Source of the DNA: JAVEVH01 sp034005145
Lineage (GTDB): Bacteria > Patescibacteriota > Dojkabacteria > SC72
NCBI GenBank assembly: GCA_034005145.1
Contig: JAVEVH010000017.1
Span: 1-14,511 of the forward strand
Direction of reading: 5' to 3'
Length of the DNA: 14,511 nt
Position numbers and translations under genes: made by a program. Shown here piece after piece: positions 1 through 7,067 of the stretch. How positions within the stretch are numbered: the stretch's first letter is position 1; every line of letters starts with the position of its first letter. The notes under the pieces were generated by a model. That model did not search any database. It had not been told where the DNA came from and saw nothing but the letters and a program-made list of their open reading frames with translations.

Positions 1-431
1 CTTATTACACATGTATATGATTGATTATTTGTATCAGTCATACTCCCAGAGAGGTTGTATCCCTTTTCTGTTTGAGGTGTAAAGGGGAATGACTCACTTA
101 TGGACTTAGGTGAGTCTGTATATTCTTTTGTAATTAAAAGATTTCCGATATTGTCAGAGACATTTATACTCTTTACAAAGAAGGCTTGAGAGAGTGCATC
201 TACCTGAACTCTTACTGTACTATTTATCTCTAATGAGTAAGGATTAACATTTGGGAATGTAATTATACATGGGTTTGTTTCACTTAATTCAATATCTTCA
301 AAGGCTTTATTTCTAAAATCAAAGCTACTATTTTGTAAAAGACTGAATATGAAGATTGGTAAAGTGAGTAAAAGGAGAAATGTTAAGGTTATACTCTTTT
401 TCTTCTTTCTTGTTAGTGGGGCATTTCTCAT
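1..431 (-). CDS. Membrane-anchored extracellular protein, Ig-like, C-terminus off the left edge
   Basis: An open minus-strand frame runs from an ATG at 431-429 to the window edge without a stop, giving 143 codons. The N-terminus is MRNAPLTRKKKKS followed by a hydrophobic helix at about residues 14-33, so a positive-inside anchor or uncleaved signal. The rest is polar and beta-prone, rich in Ser, Thr and Asn, with two visible cysteines (near residues 54 and 141), which resembles an Ig-like extracellular domain; that fold assignment is inference. It begins 16 bp after the solute-binding protein stop, in the same direction, so it is probably the third gene of the sortase operon. It does not look like an ABC permease: only one membrane helix is visible. 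No Shine-Dalgarno precedes the ATG; a TAATAT hexamer lies 6 nt upstream. Function unknown. Confidence 0.75.
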   Translation of the reverse strand, partial: MRNAPLTRKKKKSITLTFLLLLTLPIFIFSLLQNSSFDFRNKAFEDIELSETNPCIITFPNVNPYSLEINSTVRVQVDALSQAFFVKSINVSDNIGNLLITKEYTDSPKSISESFPFTPQTEKGYNLSGSMTDTNNQSYTCVI

Positions 432-447
432 TTCTATATATTAATCC

Positions 448-1770
448 TTATTTATTACTAACTGCAAGTTTCTCATTTATATCTTCCTGTATTTTTAGAA
501 GTACTGAGCTACTATCCTGTCTATTTTCCACTATCGCAGTTATTGCATCCTTAAGTAAGTTTTCTACAAAAGATTGTTCTCCCATTTGCCATGATTTCAT
601 ATATGGAGCCATTTGAGCTATAGAGCTGGTATATTCATTCTCTAGTAATTCAGAATTCATTGATACTCTTGAATATGGTTGTCCAAAATATCTAACCTTT
701 GCTGCATTTTGTGCAAGTCTTCTTTGCTGTTCTGGTTGACTAAGGAACTCTACGAATTTCCATGCCTCTTTTGAATTCTTGCTAGTACTTGTAACAGCAT
801 CTGCCCAATATGATGAGTAGTAAACCTCTTCGTTGTTTGGAAGTCTTGGTAGGGGTGCTAATGAGAAATTAATACTAGGAGCATTCTCAAGTACATCTAG
901 AGCTCTCCAAGATGTTCCAAACATCATGGCTAACTCGCCATTTTGGAATTTAGTTAGATCACTTGGTAAATATATTGCCCATGTAGCATTCTCATCTTGT
1001 ACAAAGGATGTATATGTATCAAGTGCAGATATTGCTCTACTTGTATTTAGATTGACTTGGTCTCTAGTACTATTCATTACTTGTACTTTGTTTTGTAGTA
1101 GGAAGTAAGAGAGTATATCTATGGAGTGTACAATGTTTTTAGATGTCCCTATTGCTAATCCTGATTGAGTAATTTTTCCATTAGAGTCTCTTTTAGTTAG
1201 TGCTTGAGCTACTTCCATAAAGGAGTCCCAGTCTTTAGGAGGGGAGGTATATCCAGCATCAGAAAATATATCGGTATTGTAAATTACCATTAACCCATCT
1301 ATGTGGAGTGGTATTGCATATATCTTCCCATCTCTTCCTGTTAAATCATCTACAGCGGTAGGGTAGAACTCCTGTGCGTATGTATCTTTACTCATTACAT
1401 CTTCTGGAAGAGGAGTTAAATATTTCTCATATTTAGGTAACCAAGTATTGTGTATTCTTACTACATCAGGTGCTGGTTCAGTAGATGATGTTGCTTGTTC
1501 TAATCTTGTATATACTGTTTCTTCGTAATTTCTAAAAGATTGTTGTGCATACTTAATCTTTACTCCAGGATTCTCAAATTCATATTTCTCTATGAGTGGA
1601 TGCATTACATCATCTGATTCCCATATACCCCAATACACTATTTCTACATCTTTAACTACTGGTTCATCCGGATCTTTAGGTAACATGAAATACATTATTA
1701 CTGCAATTACAAAAAGTATGCCTGCAGTTATCGAAAGTAATTTGATTAATTTCTTAGTTTTAGAATCCAT
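448..1770 (-). CDS. Extracellular solute-binding protein, family 1 (ABC sugar-binding type)
   Basis: The 440-residue product matches the family 1 (MalE/UgpB-like) solute-binding fold: an N-terminal lobe beginning at about residue 42 (VEIVYWGIWES), a hinge and ligand region around residues 148-184 (GKIYAIPLHIDG, then YNTDIFSDAGY and PPKDWDSF), and a C-terminal lobe with the usual KEAWKFVEFLSQPEQQ helix. Length is typical. Such proteins capture sugars or oligosaccharides outside the membrane and hand them to an ABC permease. The N-terminus has one hydrophobic helix (about residues 8-30) and no lipobox. The whole protein has no cysteine, so it is held by a transmembrane helix rather than a lipid. 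No permease or ATPase gene is visible nearby. It starts 17 bp after the sortase stop and is likely co-transcribed, although a TACAAT hexamer 5 nt before the ATG could give it its own start. The substrate cannot be read from sequence. Confidence 0.9.
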   Translation of the reverse strand: MDSKTKKLIKLLSITAGILFVIAVIMYFMLPKDPDEPVVKDVEIVYWGIWESDDVMHPLIEKYEFENPGVKIKYAQQSFRNYEETVYTRLEQATSSTEPAPDVVRIHNTWLPKYEKYLTPLPEDVMSKDTYAQEFYPTAVDDLTGRDGKIYAIPLHIDGLMVIYNTDIFSDAGYTSPPKDWDSFMEVAQALTKRDSNGKITQSGLAIGTSKNIVHSIDILSYFLLQNKVQVMNSTRDQVNLNTSRAISALDTYTSFVQDENATWAIYLPSDLTKFQNGELAMMFGTSWRALDVLENAPSINFSLAPLPRLPNNEEVYYSSYWADAVTSTSKNSKEAWKFVEFLSQPEQQRRLAQNAAKVRYFGQPYSRVSMNSELLENEYTSSIAQMAPYMKSWQMGEQSFVENLLKDAITAIVENRQDSSSVLLKIQEDINEKLAVSNK

Positions 1771-1787
1771 ATTTCATTGTACAAAAA

Positions 1788-2582
1788 TTACAGTCTTTCA
1801 GCTACTACTATTAATCTCTTTGTTCCAACACCAAGTGGCCAACAGGTCATTAGAGTTACAGTTTCCTTGTCACCTTGGGTTTTAAGTATGGAAAAGTCAT
1901 CGGGAGAAACAATCTTTTTATTCCTAACAACATACTCTAACTGGGTATTCTCTTTCTTAATATTTACAATATCCCCTATATCTACACCCTCTAATTTAGT
2001 AAATATTGTTTCAGGTAGGTTAGAGTGTTTGTTAAAGAAACTAATTACTGCACTATGACCATATATAAAGGAGTTTCCTCCATCACCAGGAAGAGGTGTT
2101 CCTTTAAAGTGTGCTAATCCAAATTTAAGATATTGGTCATATATCTTTTCATCAGAGCTTTCTACATTGGGTGTAATCCTAATATCCTCTATATCAATCT
2201 TAGGGATTGTAATATACATATTCTCTTTGTACTCCTTGTTCACCACTATCTGTTTACTGCTCTTAGTAGTAGGGTCATATGTAAACATACCTTTGTACTC
2301 TAAGCTATCTGCGTTTTCTGAAAGATTAGCAAAGTAACTTTTACCAGGATCGTAGTAGGCGAATTCATTCTCAATATACTGCCTATATGATTCAGGTAAG
2401 GGGTCTTTTATGAGATTTTGTTTAAGTATTTGAAACTCTCCCTGTAGATATGAAGAGAGAAGAGGTACTCCCTGACTTAATACAATTACTAGTCCTACTA
2501 AGCCTAATATCCAAGAAAGGGTTTTCTTAGTTCTTTGTATTTTCTTCTCACTCTGTTTTTCTACTTTAATATCGTTATCCAT
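1788..2582 (-). CDS. Sortase (cysteine transpeptidase)
   Basis: This 264-residue protein has a cytoplasmic basic N-terminus, one membrane helix at about residues 22-45, a stalk, and a C-terminal sortase domain from about residue 120. All three catalytic residues are visible: His176 in YGHS, Cys247 in TLMTC and Arg256 in TKRLIVVAE. Sortases cleave a sorting motif near the C-terminus of surface proteins and join them to a cell-surface nucleophile or to another subunit. The TLxTCWP signature suggests a class D/E-like enzyme; the class is uncertain. No complete protein in the window ends in an LPxTG-like motif plus helix plus basic tail, so its substrates are elsewhere or beyond the edges. It is first in a leftward operon with the solute-binding protein. 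The ATG lies about 10 nt from a good extended -10 element, so the leader is at most a few bases. Confidence 0.93.
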   Translation of the reverse strand: MDNDIKVEKQSEKKIQRTKKTLSWILGLVGLVIVLSQGVPLLSSYLQGEFQILKQNLIKDPLPESYRQYIENEFAYYDPGKSYFANLSENADSLEYKGMFTYDPTTKSSKQIVVNKEYKENMYITIPKIDIEDIRITPNVESSDEKIYDQYLKFGLAHFKGTPLPGDGGNSFIYGHSAVISFFNKHSNLPETIFTKLEGVDIGDIVNIKKENTQLEYVVRNKKIVSPDDFSILKTQGDKETVTLMTCWPLGVGTKRLIVVAERL

Positions 2583-2592
2583 TGTAATAGAT

Positions 2593-2621
2593 ATATTACC
2601 AGTTAGATATTTCTATGTCAT
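2593..2621 (-). promoter_or_regulatory. Promoter of the sortase operon
   Basis: On the minus strand, ATGACA (2621-2616) is followed by a 17-bp spacer and TAATAT (2598-2593) preceded by TGG, an extended -10. The predicted start is near 2586, about 4 nt from the sortase ATG. It lies back to back with the dnaJ promoter. Confidence 0.6.
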
Positions 2622-2624
2622 TTG

Positions 2625-2654
2625 TTGGCACTTAATGTATTTGTCTGCTAGAAT
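2625..2654 (+). promoter_or_regulatory. Promoter of dnaJ, with CIRCE-like half-sites
   Basis: TTGGCA (2625-2630) is separated by 18 bp from TAGAAT (2649-2654), which has an upstream TGC (extended -10). Transcription should begin about 3 nt before, or at, the dnaJ ATG at 2664, so the mRNA would be leaderless. The same bases hold TTGGCACTT-N9-GTCTGCTAG, which matches 13 of 18 positions of the CIRCE operator consensus (TTAGCACTC-N9-GAGTGCTAA) that HrcA binds. The arms pair poorly with each other, so the operator reading is tentative. Confidence 0.6.
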
Positions 2655-2663
2655 ATCTTTTGT

Positions 2664-3752
2664 ATGAGTAAGAGAGATTACTATGAAGTTCTTGGTGTAA
2701 ACAAGGATTCTAAAAAAGAAGAAATTAAAAAAGCATATCGTAAGCTTGTCAAAAAATATCATCCTGATGTTAACAAAGAGGATGGCTCTGAAGAGAAGTT
2801 TAAAGAAGTACAAGAAGCATATGAGGTACTTTCTGATGAGACTAAAAGACAAGCATATGATCAGTATGGACATGCTGGTACACAAGGATTTGATCCTAGG
2901 AGTGGTAACGGTGGTGGTACTGAGTATGGATATGGTGGAGCACCTTTTGATATGGGTGATATTTTTAGTACTTTCTTTGGAGGTGGTAATGGTTTTGATT
3001 TTGGGTTTGGTCAGCAGGGTCAAAGTAGGAATTTAAGAGGAGAGGATTTGAGGTACAGAATGAGGTTTAAATTTGATGAAGCTATGAAGGGTGGTGAATA
3101 CTCTATCAAGGTAGAAAGGAATGTCCCTTGTTCTAAATGTGATGGTAGTGGAAGCGATACAGGTAAGAGAAAAACATGTGATGTATGTAATGGTAGTGGT
3201 AGAGAAAGAAGAGTACAAAACAGTTTCTTAGGACAGATATCTGTAATGGCACAATGTTCTAGATGTCAGGGTATGGGAACAGTACCTGAGAAAGTTTGTA
3301 GTAAGTGTAGTGGTACAGGTTTAGAATCTAAAAGTGAGAGTGTAAAGATTAAGATACCTGCTGGTGCATATGATGGTATGGTTTTAAGATTTAGAGAGGG
3401 AGGTAATGCAAGTCTAAGTGGTGAGTCTGGTAATTTGTATGTAGAGATAGAGGTGGAACCTTCTGAGAAGTTTGATAGGAGGGGTAATGATTTGTACTCT
3501 GTAGAAAGTGTTACTGTACCGACTGCCGTGTTAGGGGGGAAGATAGAGGTTGAGACAATCTTTGGGAGTGTTAAATTAAAAATACCTACGGGTACACAAC
3601 CTGGTACCATCTTTAAGATTAAGGGAGAGGGTACTCCAATACTTGGTAAAGAGGGAAAAAGGGGAGATTTGTATGTACGTATAGATGTAGATATCCCTAA
3701 GAGATTAAGTAAGAAAGAGAGAGAAGTATGGGAGGAGTTGAGTAATATGTAG
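2664..3752 (+). CDS. dnaJ: Chaperone protein DnaJ (Hsp40, type I)
   Basis: DnaJ delivers unfolded substrates to DnaK and stimulates its ATPase. The 362-residue product has the full type I layout: a J domain (about 1-70) with the essential HPD at 33-35, a Gly/Phe-rich linker (about 72-118), four CxxCxGxG zinc-binding repeats (cysteines 156/159, 172/175, 198/201 and 212/215), and two C-terminal substrate-binding domains ending near residue 348. All eight zinc cysteines are present. No dnaK, grpE or hrcA gene is adjacent, so the gene stands alone here. There is no Shine-Dalgarno before the ATG, and the promoter places the start of transcription at or within about 3 nt of it. A strong hairpin terminator follows at 3810. 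Confidence 0.97.
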   Translation: MSKRDYYEVLGVNKDSKKEEIKKAYRKLVKKYHPDVNKEDGSEEKFKEVQEAYEVLSDETKRQAYDQYGHAGTQGFDPRSGNGGGTEYGYGGAPFDMGDIFSTFFGGGNGFDFGFGQQGQSRNLRGEDLRYRMRFKFDEAMKGGEYSIKVERNVPCSKCDGSGSDTGKRKTCDVCNGSGRERRVQNSFLGQISVMAQCSRCQGMGTVPEKVCSKCSGTGLESKSESVKIKIPAGAYDGMVLRFREGGNASLSGESGNLYVEIEVEPSEKFDRRGNDLYSVESVTVPTAVLGGKIEVETIFGSVKLKIPTGTQPGTIFKIKGEGTPILGKEGKRGDLYVRIDVDIPKRLSKKEREVWEELSNM

Positions 3753-3754
3753 GG

Positions 3755-3783
3755 TTTACATATATATATTCTTCTGATATCAT
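3755..3783 (+). promoter_or_regulatory. Candidate promoter upstream of the nusA leader terminator
   Basis: TTTACA (3755-3760), a 17-bp spacer and TATCAT (3778-3783) preceded by TGA form an extended -10 promoter directly after the dnaJ stop codon. Its transcript would start near 3790 and would have to pass the terminator at 3810-3836 before reaching nusA. A weaker -10-like TATTAAAT at 3848 after the terminator is an alternative start for nusA. Confidence 0.4.
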
Positions 3784-3809
3784 TACATGAGAAAGATGTA
3801 TTAAGGGAG

Positions 3810-3836
3810 GGTGAGATTGGTTCTCACCTTTTTTTT
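3810..3836 (+). terminator. Intrinsic terminator between dnaJ and nusA (possible nusA attenuator)
   Basis: GGTGAGA (3810-3816), loop TTGGT, then TCTCACC (3822-3828): a perfect 7-bp stem followed by eight T (3829-3836). It ends dnaJ transcription. If the promoter at 3755 is real, it also sits inside the nusA leader. Confidence 0.88.
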
Positions 3837-3870
3837 AGTAAAGAACTATTAAATTTTAACTTTTAAGAAT

Positions 3871-5013
3871 ATGGCAATGACATCAGAGTTAGTTGCGGCC
3901 ATAAATCAGATAGCTGCAGAGAGAGGAATAGATAAGGAGGAAGTGTTTAAAGCGCTAGAGTCCGCTATATTAAGTGCTGTAAAAAAAGAGAAGTACGGTA
4001 AGGTCGAAAGAGAGTGGGACGAAGAGGAAGAAGAGAAAGAGGGAAGTAATTTAGCTGTAGAGGTTGATAGAGAGAGTGGAGAGTTTAAACTTTTTGCAGT
4101 AAAAATTGTTGTAGAGAAAGTAGAAGATAATGAGAAAGAGATTGCTCTAAGTGAAGCAGAATTAATATCTCCAAGTGTTGAGATTGGTGACTCCATTGAA
4201 ATAGAGATGCCTTCTGATGATTTAGGTAGGATTGCAACTCAAACAGCAAAGCAGGTACTTTTACAAAAGATAAGGGAATCTGAAAAGGATGCAGTAATTA
4301 GTGAATTTAGTGATAAGGTAGGAGAGGTATATACTGCTTTAATGCAGAGAATGCAAAAGGGTATGGCAGTTATGGAAATAGGGAAAGCTACTGCATATAT
4401 GCCACAAGAAGAGCAAATATCTAATGAATTCTATAGAGTTGGAGAGAGATATAAAGTGTTACTTAAGAGTATTGAAGATTCTCAAGTAATTGTATCTAGG
4501 GCAGATCCTAAGTTCTTAATAGAGTTGTTTAAATTAGAAGTTCCTGAGATAGAGTCTGGTGTAGTTGAGATTAAGGCTGTAGCAAGAGAGGCTGGTTCTA
4601 GAAGTAAGATAGCAGTTGTATCTCATCAAGATGGTATTGACCCTATTGGTTCATGTGTAGGTCAAAGAGGTATTCGTATTGCAAATATAATGAATGAGTT
4701 AGGTGAGGAAAAGATTGATATAATAGAGTGGGATGAAGAGATGGAGAATTTTGTAGCTAATGCTCTAAGTCCAGCAAAGGTAGATTCTGTAAAGATTAAG
4801 GATGAGACTGCAACAGTTGTATCTCCTACAGATCAACTTTCCCTAGCTATTGGTAGAGAGGGTCAGAATGTTAGATTAGCATGGAAGTTAACGGGTATTA
4901 AAATAGATATTGAGGGTCCAGAAGGAGAAGTAGTTAAACCTGAAGTTAAAGATGCAGTAGAGGAGTATGCAGAGCAAACCGAAGAAGAGGTTGTAGCTGA
5001 TAAAGAAGAATAA
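3871..5013 (+). CDS. nusA: Transcription termination/antitermination factor NusA
   Basis: NusA binds RNA polymerase and nascent RNA to control pausing, termination and antitermination. The 380-residue product has the N-terminal polymerase-binding domain (about 1-140, with an acidic insert at 50-58), an S1 domain (about 147-210), KH1 (about 235-300, with GSCVGQRG) and KH2 (about 305-348, with LAIGREGQNVRLA). It ends in an acidic tail rich in Glu, without the extra C-terminal repeats of proteobacterial NusA. ATG at 3871 is used; a second ATG two codons on is possible. No rimP lies upstream. infB follows after 33 bp, as in the classical nusA-infB order. No Shine-Dalgarno is visible. Confidence 0.96.
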   Translation: MAMTSELVAAINQIAAERGIDKEEVFKALESAILSAVKKEKYGKVEREWDEEEEEKEGSNLAVEVDRESGEFKLFAVKIVVEKVEDNEKEIALSEAELISPSVEIGDSIEIEMPSDDLGRIATQTAKQVLLQKIRESEKDAVISEFSDKVGEVYTALMQRMQKGMAVMEIGKATAYMPQEEQISNEFYRVGERYKVLLKSIEDSQVIVSRADPKFLIELFKLEVPEIESGVVEIKAVAREAGSRSKIAVVSHQDGIDPIGSCVGQRGIRIANIMNELGEEKIDIIEWDEEMENFVANALSPAKVDSVKIKDETATVVSPTDQLSLAIGREGQNVRLAWKLTGIKIDIEGPEGEVVKPEVKDAVEEYAEQTEEEVVADKEE

Positions 5014-5022
5014 AAAGATTAA

Positions 5023-5028
5023 TATAAT
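5023..5028 (+). promoter_or_regulatory. Possible -10 element before infB
   Basis: A perfect TATAAT lies in the 33-bp nusA-infB gap, with a predicted start about 12 nt before the infB ATG. No convincing -35 is seen 16-18 bp upstream, so this may be chance in AT-rich sequence. Confidence 0.25.
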
Positions 5029-5046
5029 GAGAATAAATACTCTTAC

Positions 5047-6609
5047 ATGGTTAAGAAAGATACAAAACAAAATGTATGTGTTCAAAGTAGGGTCCCAATT
5101 GTTGCAATATTGGGTCATGTTGATCATGGAAAGACTACAATTCTCGACTATATTAGAAAGAGTCATGTCCAAAGCTGTGAAGCAGGTGGTATAACTCAAA
5201 AGATATCGGTATTTACTGTTTCTCCTAATGGTGATTACACAAAACAAATTACTTTTGTAGATACTCCAGGGCACGAAGCATTTGATTTAATGAGAACAAG
5301 AGGTGGTATTGTTGCTGATATTGTTCTACTTGTAGTTGCTGCAAATGATGGAGTTAAGCCTCAGACTGTTGAGTCTATTGAAATTCTAAAAAATTCCTCT
5401 GCTAAACCTATCGTAGTTATTAACAAGGTTGATTTACCTGATACTGATTTAGCAAAGATTAAAAGAGACTTAGTTAATAACGGGCTTTTAATAGAAGGTA
5501 TGGGTGGTAGTATTCCAGTTATTGAAGTCTCTGGTAAAACAGGAAAGGGTATTAACGAACTCTTAGATTTAATAAACTTAGTTGCAGATGTAGAAGGTTT
5601 ACAACAAAGGGGAGATTTACCTAAGGGTGTTGCTGCAAAAGCATATGTATTAGAATCTGTAAAAGACAAGACTAGAGGGAATGTATCTACATTAGTATTG
5701 GTAAGTGGAGATTTATGTAAGGGCTCATGGTTAGGATATAAAAAAGATGGAGAATTTCTCATTGAGAAAGTAAAAGGTATTATCTCTGAAGATGGAGAGA
5801 ATATATGTGACCTGTCATGTGGTTGTGGAGGTAAGATAATTGGTATTTCAAACTTAATACCTCTTGGTAGTGAGGTATATATTCTTCAAGAGAATAGTAA
5901 GAAGTTACTCTCTTCTTTGTATAAAGAAGAAGTTAAAGAGATAGAAGAGATTAGTCTAGTAGAAGATGATAACTTTAGTGCAATATTTGATGAAGAGCAA
6001 AGTGATGGTGATACAGAGTTAAATGTAATAGTTAAGAGCTCTTCACAGGGATCTTTAGAAGCGTTAAAGAATTCTTTGTCTAAAGTTAAAAAAGATGGAT
6101 ATAGTGTTAATATCGTATCAGAGGGTGTAGGAGATATCTCTAATAAGGATATTGATATGGCTAAACTCTCTAAAGCAATTCTTTTAGGTTTTGAAGTAGG
6201 ATTAGAGAAAGGTGCTGAGGATTTAGCTAAAAAGAGTGGTGTATTAGTAAGAACATATTCAATAATATATAAGCTAATAGAAGAAATAGAGGATGCGCTA
6301 GATATGCTTTCTACTCCTGCTCATCAAGAGGAAGAGATAGGTAACGCTATTATTAAAATGATGTTTACTCTTTCGGACGGTTCTAAGGTATTAGGTTCTA
6401 GAGTTAAGGATGGAATACTTAAAAGAGATTGTAAAATATATGTAGTTAGAAATGATGAAGTTTTAGTAGAGGGAAAGATTCGTTCACTAAGAAAAGGTAA
6501 GGAAACAGTAACTGAGGTTAAACAGGGAGAAGATTGTGGTGTTATACTTGATATAGATGTAGAGGCTAACGAGGGGGATGAGTTGTATTGTTATAAGGTT
6601 TCTCGATAA
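5047..6609 (+). CDS. infB: Translation initiation factor IF-2, short form
   Basis: IF-2 is the GTPase that places initiator tRNA on the small subunit and drives subunit joining. The G domain starts almost at once: G1 GHVDHGKT (23-30), AGGITQ (46-51), G3 DTPGH (72-76), G4 NKVD (126-129) and G5 SGK (162-164). A beta-barrel domain (about 190-285), domain 3 (about 320-415, ending near YSIIYKLIEEIEDAL) and the initiator-tRNA-binding C-terminal domain (about 430-520) follow. At 520 residues it lacks almost all of the N-terminal extension of typical bacterial IF-2. In-frame codons upstream of the ATG reach a TAA within 9 codons, so no longer start exists. The barrel has an unusual cysteine cluster (C254, C258, C260). 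The gene lies 33 bp after nusA. rbfA and truB, often next in this operon, are absent. Confidence 0.96.
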   Translation: MVKKDTKQNVCVQSRVPIVAILGHVDHGKTTILDYIRKSHVQSCEAGGITQKISVFTVSPNGDYTKQITFVDTPGHEAFDLMRTRGGIVADIVLLVVAANDGVKPQTVESIEILKNSSAKPIVVINKVDLPDTDLAKIKRDLVNNGLLIEGMGGSIPVIEVSGKTGKGINELLDLINLVADVEGLQQRGDLPKGVAAKAYVLESVKDKTRGNVSTLVLVSGDLCKGSWLGYKKDGEFLIEKVKGIISEDGENICDLSCGCGGKIIGISNLIPLGSEVYILQENSKKLLSSLYKEEVKEIEEISLVEDDNFSAIFDEEQSDGDTELNVIVKSSSQGSLEALKNSLSKVKKDGYSVNIVSEGVGDISNKDIDMAKLSKAILLGFEVGLEKGAEDLAKKSGVLVRTYSIIYKLIEEIEDALDMLSTPAHQEEEIGNAIIKMMFTLSDGSKVLGSRVKDGILKRDCKIYVVRNDEVLVEGKIRSLRKGKETVTEVKQGEDCGVILDIDVEANEGDELYCYKVSR

Positions 6610-6616
6610 TAAGTAG

Positions 6617-6645
6617 TTGACACAAATCCTATAAGAGTATAAAAT
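6617..6645 (+). promoter_or_regulatory. Strong promoter of rpsO-pnp
   Basis: Consensus TTGACA (6617-6622), a 17-bp spacer and TAAAAT (6640-6645). The start is predicted near 6652, leaving a leader of about 55 nt before rpsO. It begins 7 bp after the infB stop, so rpsO-pnp is a separate transcription unit in addition to any read-through. Confidence 0.82.
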
Positions 6646-6655
6646 AGGCTTTGTA

Positions 6656-6684
6656 ATATTGCTCGGTATTGTAAAAATCAATAT
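6656..6684 (+). promoter_or_regulatory. rpsO leader with two competing hairpins
   Basis: CAATAT (6679-6684) can pair with ATATTG (6656-6661; six perfect pairs, 17-nt loop) or with GTATTG (6666-6671; five pairs plus G-T, 7-nt loop). The two cannot form together. S15 represses its own translation through leader RNA structure in several bacteria, so this is a candidate regulatory region. The stems are short and AT-rich, and the assignment is tentative. Confidence 0.3.
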
Positions 6685-6706
6685 ATGATGTTAATCTAGT
6701 ATATAT

Positions 6707-6970
6707 ATGGCTTTAAATAAAGACGAAAAACAAAAAGTAGTAGAGATGTTTGCCCTCCATGAGGGTGATACTGGTTCTCCAGAGGTACAGATAGCTATGC
6801 TTACTGCCGAGATCGAAAGATTAAGTGAACATCTTAAAGATCATAAAAAGGATAATCATTCTAGAAAGGGTTTACTTCAAAAGGTAGGAAAGAGAAGAAG
6901 ACTTCTCCAATACCTCCAAAATAACGAACCTGAAAGACACGAGATTTTCTCTAAGAAAATAAAGATTTAA
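6707..6970 (+). CDS. rpsO: Small ribosomal subunit protein uS15
   Basis: uS15 binds 16S rRNA helices 20-22 early in assembly of the 30S platform and takes part in a bridge to the 50S subunit. The 87-residue product has the family's normal length and signature: DTGSPEVQIA (21-30), then HLKDHKKDNHSRKGLL and VGKRRRLLQYL. No truncation is seen. It is followed by pnp, the order also found in E. coli and many other bacteria. No Shine-Dalgarno precedes the ATG; the leader is AT-rich (TAGTATATAT) just upstream. Confidence 0.98.
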   Translation: MALNKDEKQKVVEMFALHEGDTGSPEVQIAMLTAEIERLSEHLKDHKKDNHSRKGLLQKVGKRRRLLQYLQNNEPERHEIFSKKIKI

Positions 6971-7012
6971 TCTGGTTTAATACATAAACCTTTCTTTTTC
7001 TTCTCTCTCTTG

Positions 7013-7032
7013 ATATAACTACTAAGTTATAT
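7013..7032 (+). repeat. Inverted repeat in the rpsO-pnp gap
   Basis: ATATAACT (7013-7020), loop ACTA, AGTTATAT (7025-7032) is a perfect 8-bp stem. It follows an unbroken 23-nt pyrimidine run (6989-7011) and is followed by ATATTTTG. It could be a weak terminator, an RNA processing site or a stabilising hairpin between rpsO and pnp. A poor promoter (TTGATA at 7010, TATTTT at 7032, 16-bp spacer) overlaps it. Confidence 0.5.
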
Positions 7033-7067
7033 ATTTTGTTGTATTTAATATTTTTAAAACTTAATTT

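Noticed and set aside
448..2582. Sortase sorting signals in neighbouring proteins
   Set aside because: None of the complete proteins has an LPxTG-like motif, hydrophobic helix and basic tail at the C-terminus.
3805..3852. Short frame after the GGGAGG just before the dnaJ terminator (TTG at 3817)
   Set aside because: It consists of terminator hairpin and T-run sequence, has no coding character, and the G-rich motif is adequately explained by the stem.
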